Shown here: piece after piece, positions 16,949 to 26,589 of the stretch | Layout: every line of letters starts with the position of its first letter | Position numbering within the stretch: position 1 is the first letter of the stretch | Source: Thermococcus sp. 21S9 | Lineage (GTDB): Archaea > Methanobacteriota_B > Thermococci > Thermococcales > Thermococcaceae | Length of the DNA stretch: 64,000 nt | Assembly (NCBI RefSeq): GCF_012027635.1 | Contig: NZ_SNUS01000001.1 | Span: 1,550,001-1,614,000, forward strand | Direction: 5' to 3' | Notes under the pieces: model-generated | Told to the model about the DNA's origin: nothing | Databases searched by the model: none | Seen by the model: only the letters and a program-made list of their open reading frames with translations | Position numbers and translations under genes: made by a program

Positions 16949-18114
16949 ACGAGCTTTCTCTCCCGTAGAACCTTCTCCATCCTGTCCATAGCCTCTTCGA
17001 GCTTCTCGTAAGCTGTTGCGTAGCTTATCCTTATGTAGCCCTCTCCGGCCTTTCCGAATGCCGAACCCGGAACGACCGCGACCCTGGCTTCCTTCAGCAT
17101 GAGCTCGCTGAACTCCTTATCTGTTAAGCCGGTGTCCCTAATCCTTGGGAAGATGTAGAACGCTCCCTTGGGCTTCACCGTTGGTAGGCCCATCTCGTTG
17201 AGGCGCTTCCAGACGAGGTTCCTCCTCCTGTCGTACTCGTTTCTCATCTCCTCAACTGCCTTCCAGCTCCTTGGGTCGTCGAGGGCTTTTGCAGCGGCAT
17301 ACTGGGCGAATGTAACCGGACAGGTGGCGTTGTACATCTGGAAGCGGGTCATCTTCTCGATTATCCAAGCGGGAGCCACGACGAAGCCGAGGCGCCAGCC
17401 GGTCATGGCGAAGGTTTTGGAGAAGCCGTTTATCGTTATTGTCCGCTCGAACATGCCGTCGAGGGAGGCTATACTGTAGTTTCTTGCACCATCGTAGACG
17501 AAGTGCTCGTAAACTTCATCGCTGAAGACGATGAGGTCGTGCTCGACCGCGAAGTCTGCAATCTCCTCAAGGTCCTTCTTAGTCAGAACCGCGCCGGTCG
17601 GGTTGTTGGGAGTGTTTATGATGAGCGCCCGGGTTTTGTCGCTCACATGCTTCTCGAGGTCGTCAACGGAAAGGCGGAACTCGTTCTCCTCGTAGGTCGG
17701 AACCTCAACCGGTTTTCCGCCGGCGAGAATAACAGCTGGAGCGTAGCTGACGAACATAGGGCTTGGGATGAGGACTTCCTCTCCGTCCTTGAGGAACGTG
17801 GCGAGACCCATGAGAAAAGCCTGGTTCGCCCCGACGAGCACCATTATCTCGCTCGTAGGGTCGGCTTCGATGCCGTTCTGCTCCTTAAGTTTCCTCGATA
17901 TCGCCTCGCGGAGCATCGGCAGACCTGCGTTCGGGCCGTAGTGAGTCATGCCCTTATCAAGGGCCTCCTTGGCGTACTCTTTTATATGCTCCGGCGTGTC
18001 AAAATCTGGTTCGCCGATTCCAAGTGATATGAGACCCTCAACGCCCTGGGCAAGGTCGAAGAGCTTTCTAATCTCAGAAGGGTTGACGAGTTCGAGTCTG
18101 TCGCTCAGCGCCAT
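16945..18114 (-). CDS. class I/II PLP aminotransferase (AspC-like)
   Basis: 389-residue fold-type I aminotransferase of the Pyrococcus aromatic/aspartate aminotransferase group. Visible features: SLGIGEPDFDTP near 34, YGPNAGLPMLREAI, NTPNNPTGAV (substrate and PLP contacts), SDEVYEHFVY (Asp and Tyr contacting the cofactor), SKTFAMTGWRLGF with the Schiff-base lysine, and YIRISYA with the carboxylate-binding arginine. Probably transfers amino groups among 2-oxoglutarate and aromatic or other amino acids. ATG 18114 is behind GGTGAG; the longer GTG 18123 start lies on that site. Confidence 0.92.
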   Translation of the reverse strand: MALSDRLELVNPSEIRKLFDLAQGVEGLISLGIGEPDFDTPEHIKEYAKEALDKGMTHYGPNAGLPMLREAISRKLKEQNGIEADPTSEIMVLVGANQAFLMGLATFLKDGEEVLIPSPMFVSYAPAVILAGGKPVEVPTYEENEFRLSVDDLEKHVSDKTRALIINTPNNPTGAVLTKKDLEEIADFAVEHDLIVFSDEVYEHFVYDGARNYSIASLDGMFERTITINGFSKTFAMTGWRLGFVVAPAWIIEKMTRFQMYNATCPVTFAQYAAAKALDDPRSWKAVEEMRNEYDRRRNLVWKRLNEMGLPTVKPKGAFYIFPRIRDTGLTDKEFSELMLKEARVAVVPGSAFGKAGEGYIRISYATAYEKLEEAMDRMEKVLRERKLV

Positions 18115-18208
18115 GAACCTCACCGCTCTTCCTTCTCGGCGATGTTTATAACCTTACCTGGGCGAAAAGATGAACATCGAAGTGCTAATATGGACGTTAA
18201 AGTATACC

Positions 18209-19390
18209 TTAGGGTGTTGGGGTTTTCTCCTCGCTAGGGAACTTCCAGTTCCGTGTAATCTTCGCGACGTTTCTAACGAGTGCCCGTTCCTCGCGGTTCC
18301 TCTCGACGAGCTTCTCAAGGAAAGATAGCAGGTCGTCGTAGGTTCCCCTTTCAACCGGGAACGGAACGCGGTCCTTTCCGCCAACAGCGTAGGTGAACTT
18401 GAAGGGGTCCGGTGGGTGAGTCACTCTGTCCTTCCAGCTCGGTGGAGTTTCGTAGACCAGCTCGACCACGAGCGAAAGTGCCCTCAGCGTGCTCGGCCCG
18501 AGTCCTCTGAGGAGAAGGAGTTCCTCGTAGTTCCCGACGCTCAGTTCCCTCGCGAATTCAAGGGCCCTTCGGTTGAGTTCCAGCTTCCCGAGGCTCTCGT
18601 AGCGCTTTAAAATGGCCCTTTCATCGACATCCCTCGGACGGTAATAGACCAGCGGACGGTAGCCCTTCGCGAGGGCCTTTATCGTCTCAACCTCGCGCGC
18701 CACCCTTTCCGGTTCCTCACTCACGAGGTCGAGGAGCGTTCCCTGGAACTCTCTGGAGTCCTTTGAGACCGTGTTGAGGGCCAACTCGGCACGGATTCCC
18801 GCTATCGCCTTGTGGGGGTCGAGGGTGAAGGTTTCGGCGTCAAACCAGTGATAGCGCCTCGCAAGTTTGGCTTTTTCGTTCATTCCCTGCTGTATCACCG
18901 CCCAGTTGCCCTCTTCATCGAGGAAGAATGCGTGGTGGTAGAGCTGGTAGCCCGTCTGGAAGGCTACGGTGTCAACCTTCGCGACGAGCCGGGACGTTCT
19001 AATGTACGGCCCCGGGTCGAGGTCGTAGTGCTCGGCTATGGTTTTCAACTCCTCCGGTGTTCTCCTGCTCGCCTTTCCTTTGCCACCTGCCACCTTAACG
19101 CCAAGCTCTTCCCGTGAGAGGGCCTCCTTTATCATGCCCACCGTCACCGTCGTCGAGCCCGATGAATCCCAGTCCATGCCGATGAGGTTGTTGAAGGCCT
19201 GGAACCAGACCGGGTCGGAGAGCCTCTCAAGTAAGCCCCTCGTGCCGTACTCGTCAACGGCGAGAATCAAGACTAACCTCGTCAGCTTTCTCATCCTCTG
19301 GGCAAGCCACGCAGGAACGTGACCGCCGTGGAGGGGCAACTCCGCTACGTTCCTCATTGAAGTTGGATACACCTTCGGGGTTTTAACCAT
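18209..19390 (-). CDS. DUF763 family protein
   Basis: Matches the DUF763 family by its signature N-terminus (VAELPLHGGHVPAWLAQRMRKL) and GMDWDSSGSTTVT. Function is not established. The C-terminal part contains a helix-hairpin-helix-like stretch (NYEELLLLRGLGPSTLRALSLVVELVY), suggesting nucleic-acid binding. 393 residues if started at ATG 19390; an upstream GTG at 19441 would add 17 residues and is less likely. It faces serK across a short divergent promoter region. Confidence 0.82.
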   Translation of the reverse strand: MVKTPKVYPTSMRNVAELPLHGGHVPAWLAQRMRKLTRLVLILAVDEYGTRGLLERLSDPVWFQAFNNLIGMDWDSSGSTTVTVGMIKEALSREELGVKVAGGKGKASRRTPEELKTIAEHYDLDPGPYIRTSRLVAKVDTVAFQTGYQLYHHAFFLDEEGNWAVIQQGMNEKAKLARRYHWFDAETFTLDPHKAIAGIRAELALNTVSKDSREFQGTLLDLVSEEPERVAREVETIKALAKGYRPLVYYRPRDVDERAILKRYESLGKLELNRRALEFARELSVGNYEELLLLRGLGPSTLRALSLVVELVYETPPSWKDRVTHPPDPFKFTYAVGGKDRVPFPVERGTYDDLLSFLEKLVERNREERALVRNVAKITRNWKFPSEEKTPTP

Positions 19391-19521
19391 TATCCCAGGA
19401 GATTTTTCGGGTTTTTTGAGTAGAATCCTACGAATCTCCACAAAAGTGTTGGAGTTTTCAACGGAAAGGCTTTTTATTGAGCGATTCGATTCCCATCTGC
19501 ATAGTCATGGGGGGTTTGAGA

Positions 19522-20250
19522 ATGGGAGTTGAGAAGGTTCCGAAGTATGACATTCCGACCGTCAAGGTGGACTACGTTTTTATCGAGCTTGACAAGATGA
19601 AGCCCCACGAGCAACTCGTTCAGAAGGAGCTCGAGGACTTCATCGAGAGCGTTACCGGCTCCGGTCTCTTCTGGAAGCCGATGCTCCTCGCAAAGATTCC
19701 GGGAACGGACGAGTACCTCATCGTTGACGGCCACCACCGCTGGGCCGGCCTCCAGAAGCTTGGCGCCAAGCGCGCTCCTTCAGTCATACTCGACTACTTC
19801 AGCGACGACGTCAAGGTCTACACCTGGTATCCGGCCTTCAAGGGCGACCTCAATGAGGTTATAGAAAGGCTCAGGAAGGAGGGCCTTGAGGTCGTTGAGG
19901 ACCCCGAGGCCGAGGAGAAGGCCGAGCGCGGTGAGATTGCCTTCGCCATAGTCGGCGAGAAGAGCTTCGCAATCCCCGGAGGCCTCGACGAGCAGAAGAT
20001 AGTAAGCAGGGTTCTCGACGAGATGAACCAGGAGGGCAGGATAGAGCTCATCTACTACGGCCTCAAGGAGGACGCGAGGGAAGACATGGCCAAGGGCGAG
20101 ATTGACTACGTCTTCATCAGGAAGGCCCCGACCAAGGAGGACGTTATGGAGCTCGTCAAGCGCGGAGAGGTCTTCTCGCCGAAAACAACGAGGCACGTGC
20201 TTCCCTTCAACCCGGACAAGATTGACGTCAAGCTCGAGGAACTCTTCTGA
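19522..20250 (+). CDS. serK: ADP-dependent L-serine kinase (ParB fold)
   Basis: SerK phosphorylates free L-serine to O-phosphoserine with ADP, feeding cysteine synthesis; it was characterised in T. kodakarensis. The 242 residues follow that protein from MGVEKVPKYDIPT to DKIDVKLEELF. The ParB-type core contains the Glu in FIELDKMKPHEQL and the DGHHRWAG motif used for nucleotide and phosphate contacts. ATG 19522 is the start of the known enzyme; ATG 19507 is in frame upstream but less likely. TATA-like CTTTTTATTG lies near 19469. Confidence 0.95.
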   Translation: MGVEKVPKYDIPTVKVDYVFIELDKMKPHEQLVQKELEDFIESVTGSGLFWKPMLLAKIPGTDEYLIVDGHHRWAGLQKLGAKRAPSVILDYFSDDVKVYTWYPAFKGDLNEVIERLRKEGLEVVEDPEAEEKAERGEIAFAIVGEKSFAIPGGLDEQKIVSRVLDEMNQEGRIELIYYGLKEDAREDMAKGEIDYVFIRKAPTKEDVMELVKRGEVFSPKTTRHVLPFNPDKIDVKLEELF

Positions 20251-20258
20251 GTTCCAAC

Positions 20259-20267
20259 AAGTTTTTA
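20259..20267 (+). promoter_or_regulatory. TATA box of C/D sRNA
   Basis: GTTTTTAAAT just after serK, about 30 bases before the C box of the next sRNA, placing the transcription start near 20290. Confidence 0.55.
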
Positions 20268-20292
20268 AATTTTGCATCTTTTATTCATTAGC

Positions 20293-20349
20293 TCCGATGA
20301 CGATGGATTAACCGGCTGAAGTGTGATGAAATCGGCCTTGACCGAGGAC
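20293..20349 (+). ncRNA. C/D box sRNA
   Basis: Plus strand: C box ATGACGA (20297-20303, one base off RTGATGA), 12-base guide TGGATTAACCGG, D' box CTGA (20316-20319), C' box GTGATGA (20323-20329), 12-base guide AATCGGCCTTGA, D-like box CCGA (20342-20345). TCC before C and GGA after D can pair as a terminal stem. Spacing and the promoter placement fit an archaeal 2'-O-methylation guide; two boxes are non-canonical, which lowers confidence. Confidence 0.65.
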
Positions 20350-20415
20350 GCACCTACATAACCACTTACAAAAAAGGGATATAAACTCCAACTTCCAAAG
20401 AAGGGCGGTGGGAAG

Positions 20416-20847
20416 ATGCTGAAGGCACTTGCTCCCCTCCTCGCGGGGGCCCTTGTGGACAAGCCCGGGATGGGACATTTCAAGATAGTCCACTCCATCA
20501 AGGAGATTCCCGAAGAGAGGGCGGTCGTCATCGGCAGAGCCGGCGCGAGGGTCCCGCCAGGGTGGGAGCTCGTGACAGTGAGCGCTGCAAGGGGCTTCTT
20601 CGGCCCGAGGGAGCTCCACAGAATCCTTGAGGGCATCGTGGCGAGCCTCAAGAGCGACCCGGACAAGGCGATTGTCATAGCGTGTCCGGAGTACCTGGCG
20701 CTCCACAACGGTTTCACTGCCCTCGTGAAGTTCCTCAACGACGTCCGCGACTACGCGATTCTCATGGGGGGCAGGGTTTACCTCGTCACCGACGAGCTCG
20801 CTTGGGACCCGCGGGAGTTCGCCCTTCTGAAGAGGCTTGAGGATTAG
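20416..20847 (+). CDS. DUF835-like protein
   Basis: 143 residues resembling the archaeal DUF835 family (ERAVVIGRAGARVPPGWELVTVSA...GPRELHRILEGIVASLKSDPDKAIVIACPEYLALHNGFTALVKFLNDVRDYAILMGGRVYLVTD). The pattern is an alpha/beta sandwich with no visible catalytic motif; function unknown, often linked to signalling proteins in this order. ATG 20416 is behind GGTGGGAAG with TATA-like GATATAAAC near 20380. Confidence 0.75.
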   Translation: MLKALAPLLAGALVDKPGMGHFKIVHSIKEIPEERAVVIGRAGARVPPGWELVTVSAARGFFGPRELHRILEGIVASLKSDPDKAIVIACPEYLALHNGFTALVKFLNDVRDYAILMGGRVYLVTDELAWDPREFALLKRLED

Positions 20848-20886
20848 GCCTTTAAACCCCCTCTTCCAACTTCTCTGGGGGTCGTG

Positions 20887-21561
20887 ATGCTTCGCGGTCT
20901 AATCTTTGATGTTGACGAAACCCTCGTCTACTACGAGGGCTACACCCTAAAGCGCTGGTACGAGGAGGTCGGAAGGCCGGCGATGGAAAAACTCGGCGTG
21001 GTTCTCGACTGGGAGACATTCAGGAGGATTGTGCGGGGCGAACTCTCGCGAACCTACGTCGAGCGCTTTGGAATCGACCACGTCGAGTTCTGGAAGGCCA
21101 TGGACAGGGCCAACAGGGCGTACCGTGAGAGGCTTCTTCGTGCGGGGAAAATCAAGCCGTTTCCAGACGTTGGGGCCCTTGGGGAGCTGAGAAAACTCGG
21201 ACTGAAGATGGGGGCGGTCAGCAACGCCTCCCAAGATAACACTGAGCTCGTTCTGAAAGCTTTTGACCTCGATAAGTATTTCGACGTAATCTTCGGGAAG
21301 GATTACAGCTATCTCGACGGCGTTAAGCCCAATCCGTACCTAATCAAAAAGGCTCTGAATGTCCTTGGTCTGAAGCCGGAGGAGGTTCTAATCGTCGGCG
21401 ACAGCTCCAACGACGTTTTGGCTGGAAAAAACGCGGGTATAAAGACGGTGAACGTCGTCCGTTTTGAGAAAGTCCCAGGAGCGGACTACTACGTAAAGGA
21501 CCTGTGGGAGCTCGTTGAAATGGTGAAAAATTGGGGCTCACATGCCCCCGCTGACCGCTAG
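20887..21561 (+). CDS. HAD-superfamily hydrolase
   Basis: 224-residue phosphatase of the haloacid dehalogenase superfamily with all four motifs: DVDETL (nucleophile Asp near 8), SNASQDN (motif II), the lysine in DGVKPNP (motif III), and GDSSNDVLAGKNAG (motif IV). A helical cap lies at about 18-85 (type C1, phosphoglycolate phosphatase-like). Substrate unknown. ATG 20887 follows GGGGGTCGTG. The C-terminal seven residues overlap the convergent sufB gene. Confidence 0.9.
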   Translation: MLRGLIFDVDETLVYYEGYTLKRWYEEVGRPAMEKLGVVLDWETFRRIVRGELSRTYVERFGIDHVEFWKAMDRANRAYRERLLRAGKIKPFPDVGALGELRKLGLKMGAVSNASQDNTELVLKAFDLDKYFDVIFGKDYSYLDGVKPNPYLIKKALNVLGLKPEEVLIVGDSSNDVLAGKNAGIKTVNVVRFEKVPGADYYVKDLWELVEMVKNWGSHAPADR

Positions 21562-22878
21562 CTCTATTATCTTCCTTATCTCGACGAGGAACTCCATCGG
21601 GATGTCCTTGAGCATCGGTTCGAGGAAGCCCTTGACTATGAGCTGTGTCGCCTTCTCCTCGTCGAGCCCCCTGCTCATGAGGTAGAACAGCTCCTCCTCG
21701 CGTATCTTGCCTATCGCCGCCTCGTGGCTCAGCTCGGCGTCGTCAACTTTGCTGACCAGCCCGGGGTAGGTCTCCATCGTGGCCCTGTCGCTGAGGAGCA
21801 GGGCGTCACAGCTTATGTGGCCCTTCGTCTTTGGCGCCTCTGCCCTTATGATTCCGCGCGTTATAACCGTGCTCTCGTCCATTATGACGGCCTTGCTCGC
21901 GTTTATTCCCCCGGCACCTTTGCCTTGGAGGTACATCTCACCGCCCAGGTCCACGAACCAGTCCTTCTGGCCGAGAAGAATGCCGTTCAGCTCGACGTAG
22001 CCGTTCTCATCAACCCAGTACTTTGGATTTGCGACGTTGCTCCTTCCGGTTCCGAGGCCGACGGTGGTGTTGATGAAGCGCGCCCCCTTTCCTATCCTCG
22101 CCCTCGTCATGGGCCTCGTGTGGACGTACTCCGGCCAGTTCTGCAGGACGGTCAGCTGGCCTTTGGCGTTCTCGTGGAAATAAGCCTCGGTCATGTCAAG
22201 GTGGAGCGAGTGCTTGACGAGAATTGGAGCGGTACAGCCCTCTATGAGGTGGAACTCCGTGTTCTTCTCTGCGATTATGATTATGTGCGGTGCTTGGGCC
22301 AGTGCACTCTCCTGTATCAGGAAGAACAGGTGGAGCGGGAACGGGACCTTGAGGCCCTCCTTGACGTAGAGGAAGATTCCACCGTTCCAGACTGCCGTAT
22401 GGTAGGCCGTAAGCTTGCTCTCGTCAACGCGGAAGAGCTTGAGGAAGTGCTCCTTGACGAGGTCGGGATACTTTCTCACCGCCTCCTCGGTTGGGAGGAC
22501 TATCAGGCCCTTCTTGGCCCACTCCTGGAGGAACTGGTTGTAGATAACGCCGGTGTCGGTCTGAACCGCTAAGCCGGCGATGTACTTCTGCTCGACCTCG
22601 CTGATTCCAAGCCTGTCAAGCAAAGCTTTCATCTCAGGCGGTAGGTCGTCGAGGCTCTCGATGTTCTCGGGCAGGCCCTCGATTTCGGGCTTCGCTATGA
22701 ACTGGAGCAGTTCCTCCTCGCTTATGACCGGGTCGTTCAGAGGGGCCCTCTCGAAGGCCTCAAGCGCCTTGTACCTGAGCCTGGTCATCCACTCTGGCTC
22801 TTTGTTCCTCTTCGCGAGCTCCTCAATCTGGTTCTCGATTATAGCTTTCGCATCGCTCATGGTTATCGTTTCCGTCAT
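21538..22878 (-). CDS. sufB: SufB-type Fe-S cluster assembly scaffold
   Basis: 446-residue SufB/SufD family protein that, with the SufC ATPase, builds iron-sulfur clusters. The C-terminal beta-helix core shows the family run RARIGKGARFINTTVGLGTGRSNVANPKYWVDENGYVELNG split by turns, then AEAPKTKGHISCDALLLSD and the conserved SHEAAIGKI...EELFYLMSRGL. The retained Cys (HISCDALL) and Glu/His residues fit SufB function; there is only one SufB/D gene here, so it probably homodimerises. ATG 22878 follows GAGGAGGTGGGA and overlaps the sufC stop by four bases. Confidence 0.92.
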   Translation of the reverse strand: MTETITMSDAKAIIENQIEELAKRNKEPEWMTRLRYKALEAFERAPLNDPVISEEELLQFIAKPEIEGLPENIESLDDLPPEMKALLDRLGISEVEQKYIAGLAVQTDTGVIYNQFLQEWAKKGLIVLPTEEAVRKYPDLVKEHFLKLFRVDESKLTAYHTAVWNGGIFLYVKEGLKVPFPLHLFFLIQESALAQAPHIIIIAEKNTEFHLIEGCTAPILVKHSLHLDMTEAYFHENAKGQLTVLQNWPEYVHTRPMTRARIGKGARFINTTVGLGTGRSNVANPKYWVDENGYVELNGILLGQKDWFVDLGGEMYLQGKGAGGINASKAVIMDESTVITRGIIRAEAPKTKGHISCDALLLSDRATMETYPGLVSKVDDAELSHEAAIGKIREEELFYLMSRGLDEEKATQLIVKGFLEPMLKDIPMEFLVEIRKIIELAVSGGM

Positions 22879-23615
22879 GCTCCCACCTCCTCAAAGATTC
22901 CGGCGAAGCCTTCCCTGTCTATCCTGTCGACGAGCTCTCCCCCGCCGGTCCTCACAATCCTGCCGTCCTTCATGACGTGGGCGGTGATTCTGTTCTTGTC
23001 GATGTGCTCGAGGATTCTGCCGTAGTGGGTTATCAGGAGTATCGCGGTTCCCCTCTCGTGGAGCTCCTCAATCTTCCTGCTGATTACGCTGAGGGAATCA
23101 ACGTCAACACCGCTGTCGGGCTCGTCCAGAATCAGGAGCTTCGGCTCGATGAGAACCGCCTGGAGGAGCTCGAGCCTCTTCCTCTCGCCACCGGAGAAGC
23201 CGACGTTCACGTAGCGGTGCAAATCCTCTTCCTTAAACCACAGCTCCTTCGCCTTCTCAACTATAAGGTCGTAGGCCTCCACCGGGTCGAGTCCCTTGAG
23301 TTCAACCAGAACTTGCTGGAGGAAGTCGATTATCTTAACGCCCTCGACCTCGGGCGGAACCTGAAAGGCCAGCAGAATCCCGCGCTTTGCCCTCTCGTCC
23401 GGGCCGAGTCCAGTTATGTCCTCGCCCTCGAAGAGAATCCTTCCGTCCCTGACCTCGTACTTTGGATGACCCGCTATGGTTAAGGCGAGAGTTGATTTAC
23501 CGCTCCCGTTGGGCCCCATTATGACGTGGAACTCGCCGGGTTTAATCTCGAGGTTGACCCCCTTGAGTATCTCCTTGTCTTCAACGTTTACGTGAAGGTT
23601 CTCAACTTTGAGCAT
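22875..23615 (-). CDS. sufC: SufC ABC ATPase of Fe-S assembly
   Basis: 246-residue soluble ABC-type ATPase. Walker A GPNGSGKST (about 36-44), Q-loop AFQVPPEV, signature SGGERKRLEL, Walker B LLILDEPDSGVD, and switch His in LLITHYGRIL are present. SufC energises cluster assembly on SufB. Start at ATG 23615 behind GGGGGTGAG; the frame stays open to 23660 but that part lies upstream of the predicted transcription start (TATA-like GCTTAAAAAA at 23657-23648). Confidence 0.95.
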   Translation of the reverse strand: MLKVENLHVNVEDKEILKGVNLEIKPGEFHVIMGPNGSGKSTLALTIAGHPKYEVRDGRILFEGEDITGLGPDERAKRGILLAFQVPPEVEGVKIIDFLQQVLVELKGLDPVEAYDLIVEKAKELWFKEEDLHRYVNVGFSGGERKRLELLQAVLIEPKLLILDEPDSGVDVDSLSVISRKIEELHERGTAILLITHYGRILEHIDKNRITAHVMKDGRIVRTGGGELVDRIDREGFAGIFEEVGA

Positions 23616-23717
23616 TAGCTCACCCCCGTGGGTAACGTAGATGGGACGTTTTTTAAGCATTACTGGACACGGATGTGAATTCCAAGAGGGGGAGAAACGA
23701 AAAGTAGAAAAGACCGC

Positions 23718-25622
23718 TCAGTGGGCGAGCGGAAGGGTCTCGCGAATCTTCCTGAGGAGCTCGTCCTTGGCCGGCGAGTCCTCGAGGGCTATCTCAAGCA
23801 CCTCGTCAATCCGCTCGACGGGGTAAATCTCTATTTTCTCGGCCTTGTCCGGGCTCAGGAAGACGTCCTTCTCGTTGGCCTTGGGGATTATGACCTTCTT
23901 TATGCCGGCCTCGATGGCGGCCTCTATTTTAGGCGTCGCACCGCCTATCGGCAGGACCTCACCGCGGACGCTGAGCGAGCCCGTCATTGCAACGTCCTGC
24001 CTTATCGGAATGTTCTCAAGGGCCGAGATGACGGCGGTGGCAACGCTTATGCTCGCGGAGTCACCTTCGACGCCCTCGTAGGTCTGGAGGAACTGGACGT
24101 GGATATCGTACCTGCTGATGTCCTCTCCCTTGTAGCGCTTGATTATGGCCGAGACGTTCTGAACGGCCTCCTTCGCTATCTCTCCGAGCTTTCCTGTGAC
24201 GATTATCTTTCCTTCCTCCTTGCTCGCCGCTGGGGCAACAACGGCCTCAATCGGCAGGACGATACCGCTTTCCTCGCCGATAACTGCCAGGCCGTTGACG
24301 CGCCCGATTTCGCTTCCCTCGCTCTTTATGACCTGGTACTCCTTCTTCCTCTCGATGTACCAGTCGGCGAGCTGTTTTTCAAGGGGCTTGGCGAGCTTGA
24401 GGGCCTCGAGAACGTCTTCGCGCTCGACGACCTTCTTGCCCTTCTTTATCGCGATGTCTCCTGCGGCCCTGACGATACCTCCGAGGTCACGGAGGCGTAG
24501 CGTTAGGTGGCCCTTCCTGCCGGCCCTCTTCTGGGCTTCGCGGACGATTTCCTCGACGGCCTCGCGAGTGAAGTGCGGAATCTTGCCGTCGCGCTTTACC
24601 TCCTGGGCAACGAACTGGACGAGCTTTCTCCTGTTTTCTATCGTGTCCGGCATCGTGGTGCGCATGTAAACCTCGTAACCGTAGCCCCTAATCCTCGAGC
24701 GAAGCGCGGGATGCATCTTCTCTATCGTGTCAAGGTTTCCGGCGGCAACCAGTATGAAGTCACAGGGGACCGGCTCGGTCCTCACCATGGCACCACTCGA
24801 GAGCTCGCTCTGGCCCGTAATCGGGAACTTCTTCTCCTGCATCGCGGTGAGGAGGCTCTGTTGCATCTTGAGGGTCAGCGTGGCTATCTCGTCTATGAAC
24901 AGGACACCCTTGTGGGCGCGGTGTATCATTCCCGGCTCAACGCGTTCGTGGGCGGGGGTTCCGAGACCGCCTGACTGGAACGGGTCGTGTCTGACATCCC
25001 CAAGCAGTGCACCGGCGTGCGCTCCCGTTGCGTCTATGAACGGGGCCTTGGTTCTTCCGCAGTTGTCAACGAGGAGCTTGGGGACGAGGACGGTGTTCTT
25101 GAAGCGCATGTTCGAGAGCGCCATCATGGTGAGGATTATGACGAAGATTCCCATGAGGAGCGTCGTTGCCGTGAACTGCAGGAAGAGGGCGAACATGACG
25201 GTGAACATGACGAAGAGCAGTATGTAGGACTTCATGCTCTCCTGGCTCTTTGCCTTCTCACGGTACTTCTCGACTATCCGCCTCCCCTGACAGGCCGGAA
25301 CGGTCTTGATTTTGGGCATGTTCTCGTCTTCCGGGTTCGGGAAAACGAGAATGTCCTCGAGGTTCTCCGTCGGAAGGAGCTCCGCCATCGCCTGGCCGAG
25401 CATTGACTTGCCCGTTCCCGGTTCACCGATTAGGAGAACGTGCCTCCTCTGAGTTGCTGCCGTTTTTATGACCTCAACCGCGTGGTCCTGTCCGATGACC
25501 TGGTCTATGAGTTTCTCGGGAACCTTGATTTCCTCGGTCGTCTCGAACTCGACGCCGAGGTCTAGATTTTCCCCGTACTCGCGCGGGAGGGGTTTTTCCT
25601 TAACCATCTCCTCCTCGCCCAT
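23718..25622 (-). CDS. lon: membrane-anchored ATP-dependent Lon protease, archaeal LonB
   Basis: 634 residues, matching the length reported for the T. kodakarensis enzyme. AAA+ domain with Walker A GEPGTGKS (about 55) and Walker [11 protein letters not shown], interrupted by the archaeal two-helix membrane insertion (about 125-165, [16 protein letters not shown]... and [13 protein letters not shown]). The C-terminal protease domain has the catalytic Ser in EGDSASIS and Lys in [10 protein letters not shown]. It degrades unfolded proteins at the membrane. No intein. The frame is open to 25859, but TATA-like GGTTATAAAT (25676-25668) puts the promoter inside that stretch; ATG 25640 is an alternative start. 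Confidence 0.94.
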   Translation of the reverse strand: MGEEEMVKEKPLPREYGENLDLGVEFETTEEIKVPEKLIDQVIGQDHAVEVIKTAATQRRHVLLIGEPGTGKSMLGQAMAELLPTENLEDILVFPNPEDENMPKIKTVPACQGRRIVEKYREKAKSQESMKSYILLFVMFTVMFALFLQFTATTLLMGIFVIILTMMALSNMRFKNTVLVPKLLVDNCGRTKAPFIDATGAHAGALLGDVRHDPFQSGGLGTPAHERVEPGMIHRAHKGVLFIDEIATLTLKMQQSLLTAMQEKKFPITGQSELSSGAMVRTEPVPCDFILVAAGNLDTIEKMHPALRSRIRGYGYEVYMRTTMPDTIENRRKLVQFVAQEVKRDGKIPHFTREAVEEIVREAQKRAGRKGHLTLRLRDLGGIVRAAGDIAIKKGKKVVEREDVLEALKLAKPLEKQLADWYIERKKEYQVIKSEGSEIGRVNGLAVIGEESGIVLPIEAVVAPAASKEEGKIIVTGKLGEIAKEAVQNVSAIIKRYKGEDISRYDIHVQFLQTYEGVEGDSASISVATAVISALENIPIRQDVAMTGSLSVRGEVLPIGGATPKIEAAIEAGIKKVIIPKANEKDVFLSPDKAEKIEIYPVERIDEVLEIALEDSPAKDELLRKIRETLPLAH

Positions 25623-25734
25623 CTCCTTTCCCTCTCTCATCTCTAAGACCCAATGAACCGGGCGATTTATAACCTTTTTCGACGTCGGTGGAAAAAGATA
25701 AAAGCCCGGACGAGAACTCAAATCAGGTGAGAGC

Positions 25735-26526
25735 ATGAAGGTTGAGGAGCACGTTGCGTTCACGGCCAAACATCGCGACTGGAGCGTCGCCAAAAAGCTG
25801 ACCGATATGGAGAACGAAGAGATAGCGCACTTTTTGGCTGGAGTTTCAAACACGGTCAACGCGAGGGTTGGTGGCTACCTGAGCGATGCAATAGACGTTG
25901 AGGGCGTGAAGGCCCTCGCGGAGGAGCTCAGGAAGGACTCGCTGGCCGATACCGTCGTTGCCCTCAAGTCCCCCGGAACCGCGAGAAAGCTCGGCAACCT
26001 CGTGAACGAGACCGACAAGAAGCTCAGGAAGCTCCTCGTGGATGTCGCCAAGGCCTACCTCGTCAGGGAGACGCTCAGGCCCCTCGTTCCAATCGATTAC
26101 CCCGAGGGAATCCTCGAAGGCGTTGACGTGGAGTTCCCCTTTGAGGAGCCACACGTCAACTTCACCGCGAAGCACGGGCGCTGGATAGTCGTCAAGAGGC
26201 TCATCATAGACGAGAAAACTCCAATGCTCGACGTGGCAAGACTGCTCGCGAGCATAAACGAAACCGCTACCCTAAAGCTTCCCGTTTACGCTGACATAGA
26301 CGTAGAGGGAATCAAGGAGGAGTTCTCGGCCTTCAAGAAGGTCAAGAAATCGGACATTCCAAAGGTCATAGAGGTTTACGAGGCGTTCGAGCCTTCACTC
26401 TACGCTGATGAACCCTTCGAGGAGCACGCGAGGGTTTACGCCCTCAGAATAGCGCTCGAGAAGATAGGCCTCAACCTTGACGTTCCCGCCAAATCCCTTG
26501 AGAAGTACCTCGAAAAGAAAGGATGA
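25735..26526 (+). CDS. DUF2666-like protein with internal repeat
   Basis: 263 residues, possibly DUF2666. Two similar halves begin [19 protein letters not shown] (residue 3) and [19 protein letters not shown] (about 138), each followed by a helical segment ending in a short DVEG-containing turn. No catalytic motif, signal peptide or membrane helix is seen; function unknown. ATG 25735 follows GGTGAGAGC. Divergent from lon. The TGA stop lies within the C box of the next sRNA. Confidence 0.75.
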   Translation: MKVEEHVAFTAKHRDWSVAKKLTDMENEEIAHFLAGVSNTVNARVGGYLSDAIDVEGVKALAEELRKDSLADTVVALKSPGTARKLGNLVNETDKKLRKLLVDVAKAYLVRETLRPLVPIDYPEGILEGVDVEFPFEEPHVNFTAKHGRWIVVKRLIIDEKTPMLDVARLLASINETATLKLPVYADIDVEGIKEEFSAFKKVKKSDIPKVIEVYEAFEPSLYADEPFEEHARVYALRIALEKIGLNLDVPAKSLEKYLEKKG

Positions 26527-26578
26527 TGAGGCCGAGGACACCCGAGGAAACGATGAGGAATCTTCGCTTCGCTGACGG
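26520..26578 (+). ncRNA. C/D box sRNA overlapping a stop codon
   Basis: Plus strand: C box ATGATGA (26523-26529), guide GGCCGAGGACAC, D' box CCGA (26542-26545), C' box ATGAGGA (26553-26559), guide ATCTTCGCTTCG, D box CTGA (26572-26575). Both guides are 12 bases, as in archaeal C/D RNAs. It begins inside the last codon of the upstream gene and ends just before the ribosome-binding site of ridA. No separate TATA box is obvious, so it may be cut from the mRNA. Confidence 0.7.
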
Positions 26579-26589
26579 AGGTGATTGAG

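Noticed and set aside
23721-24500. Long open frame opposite lon
   Set aside because: Shadow of LonB codon bias; no start signals or recognisable domain.
25623-25859. Upstream extension of Lon by about 79 residues
   Set aside because: The region contains the lon TATA box and overlaps the divergent gene at 25735; known LonB length matches the shorter start.
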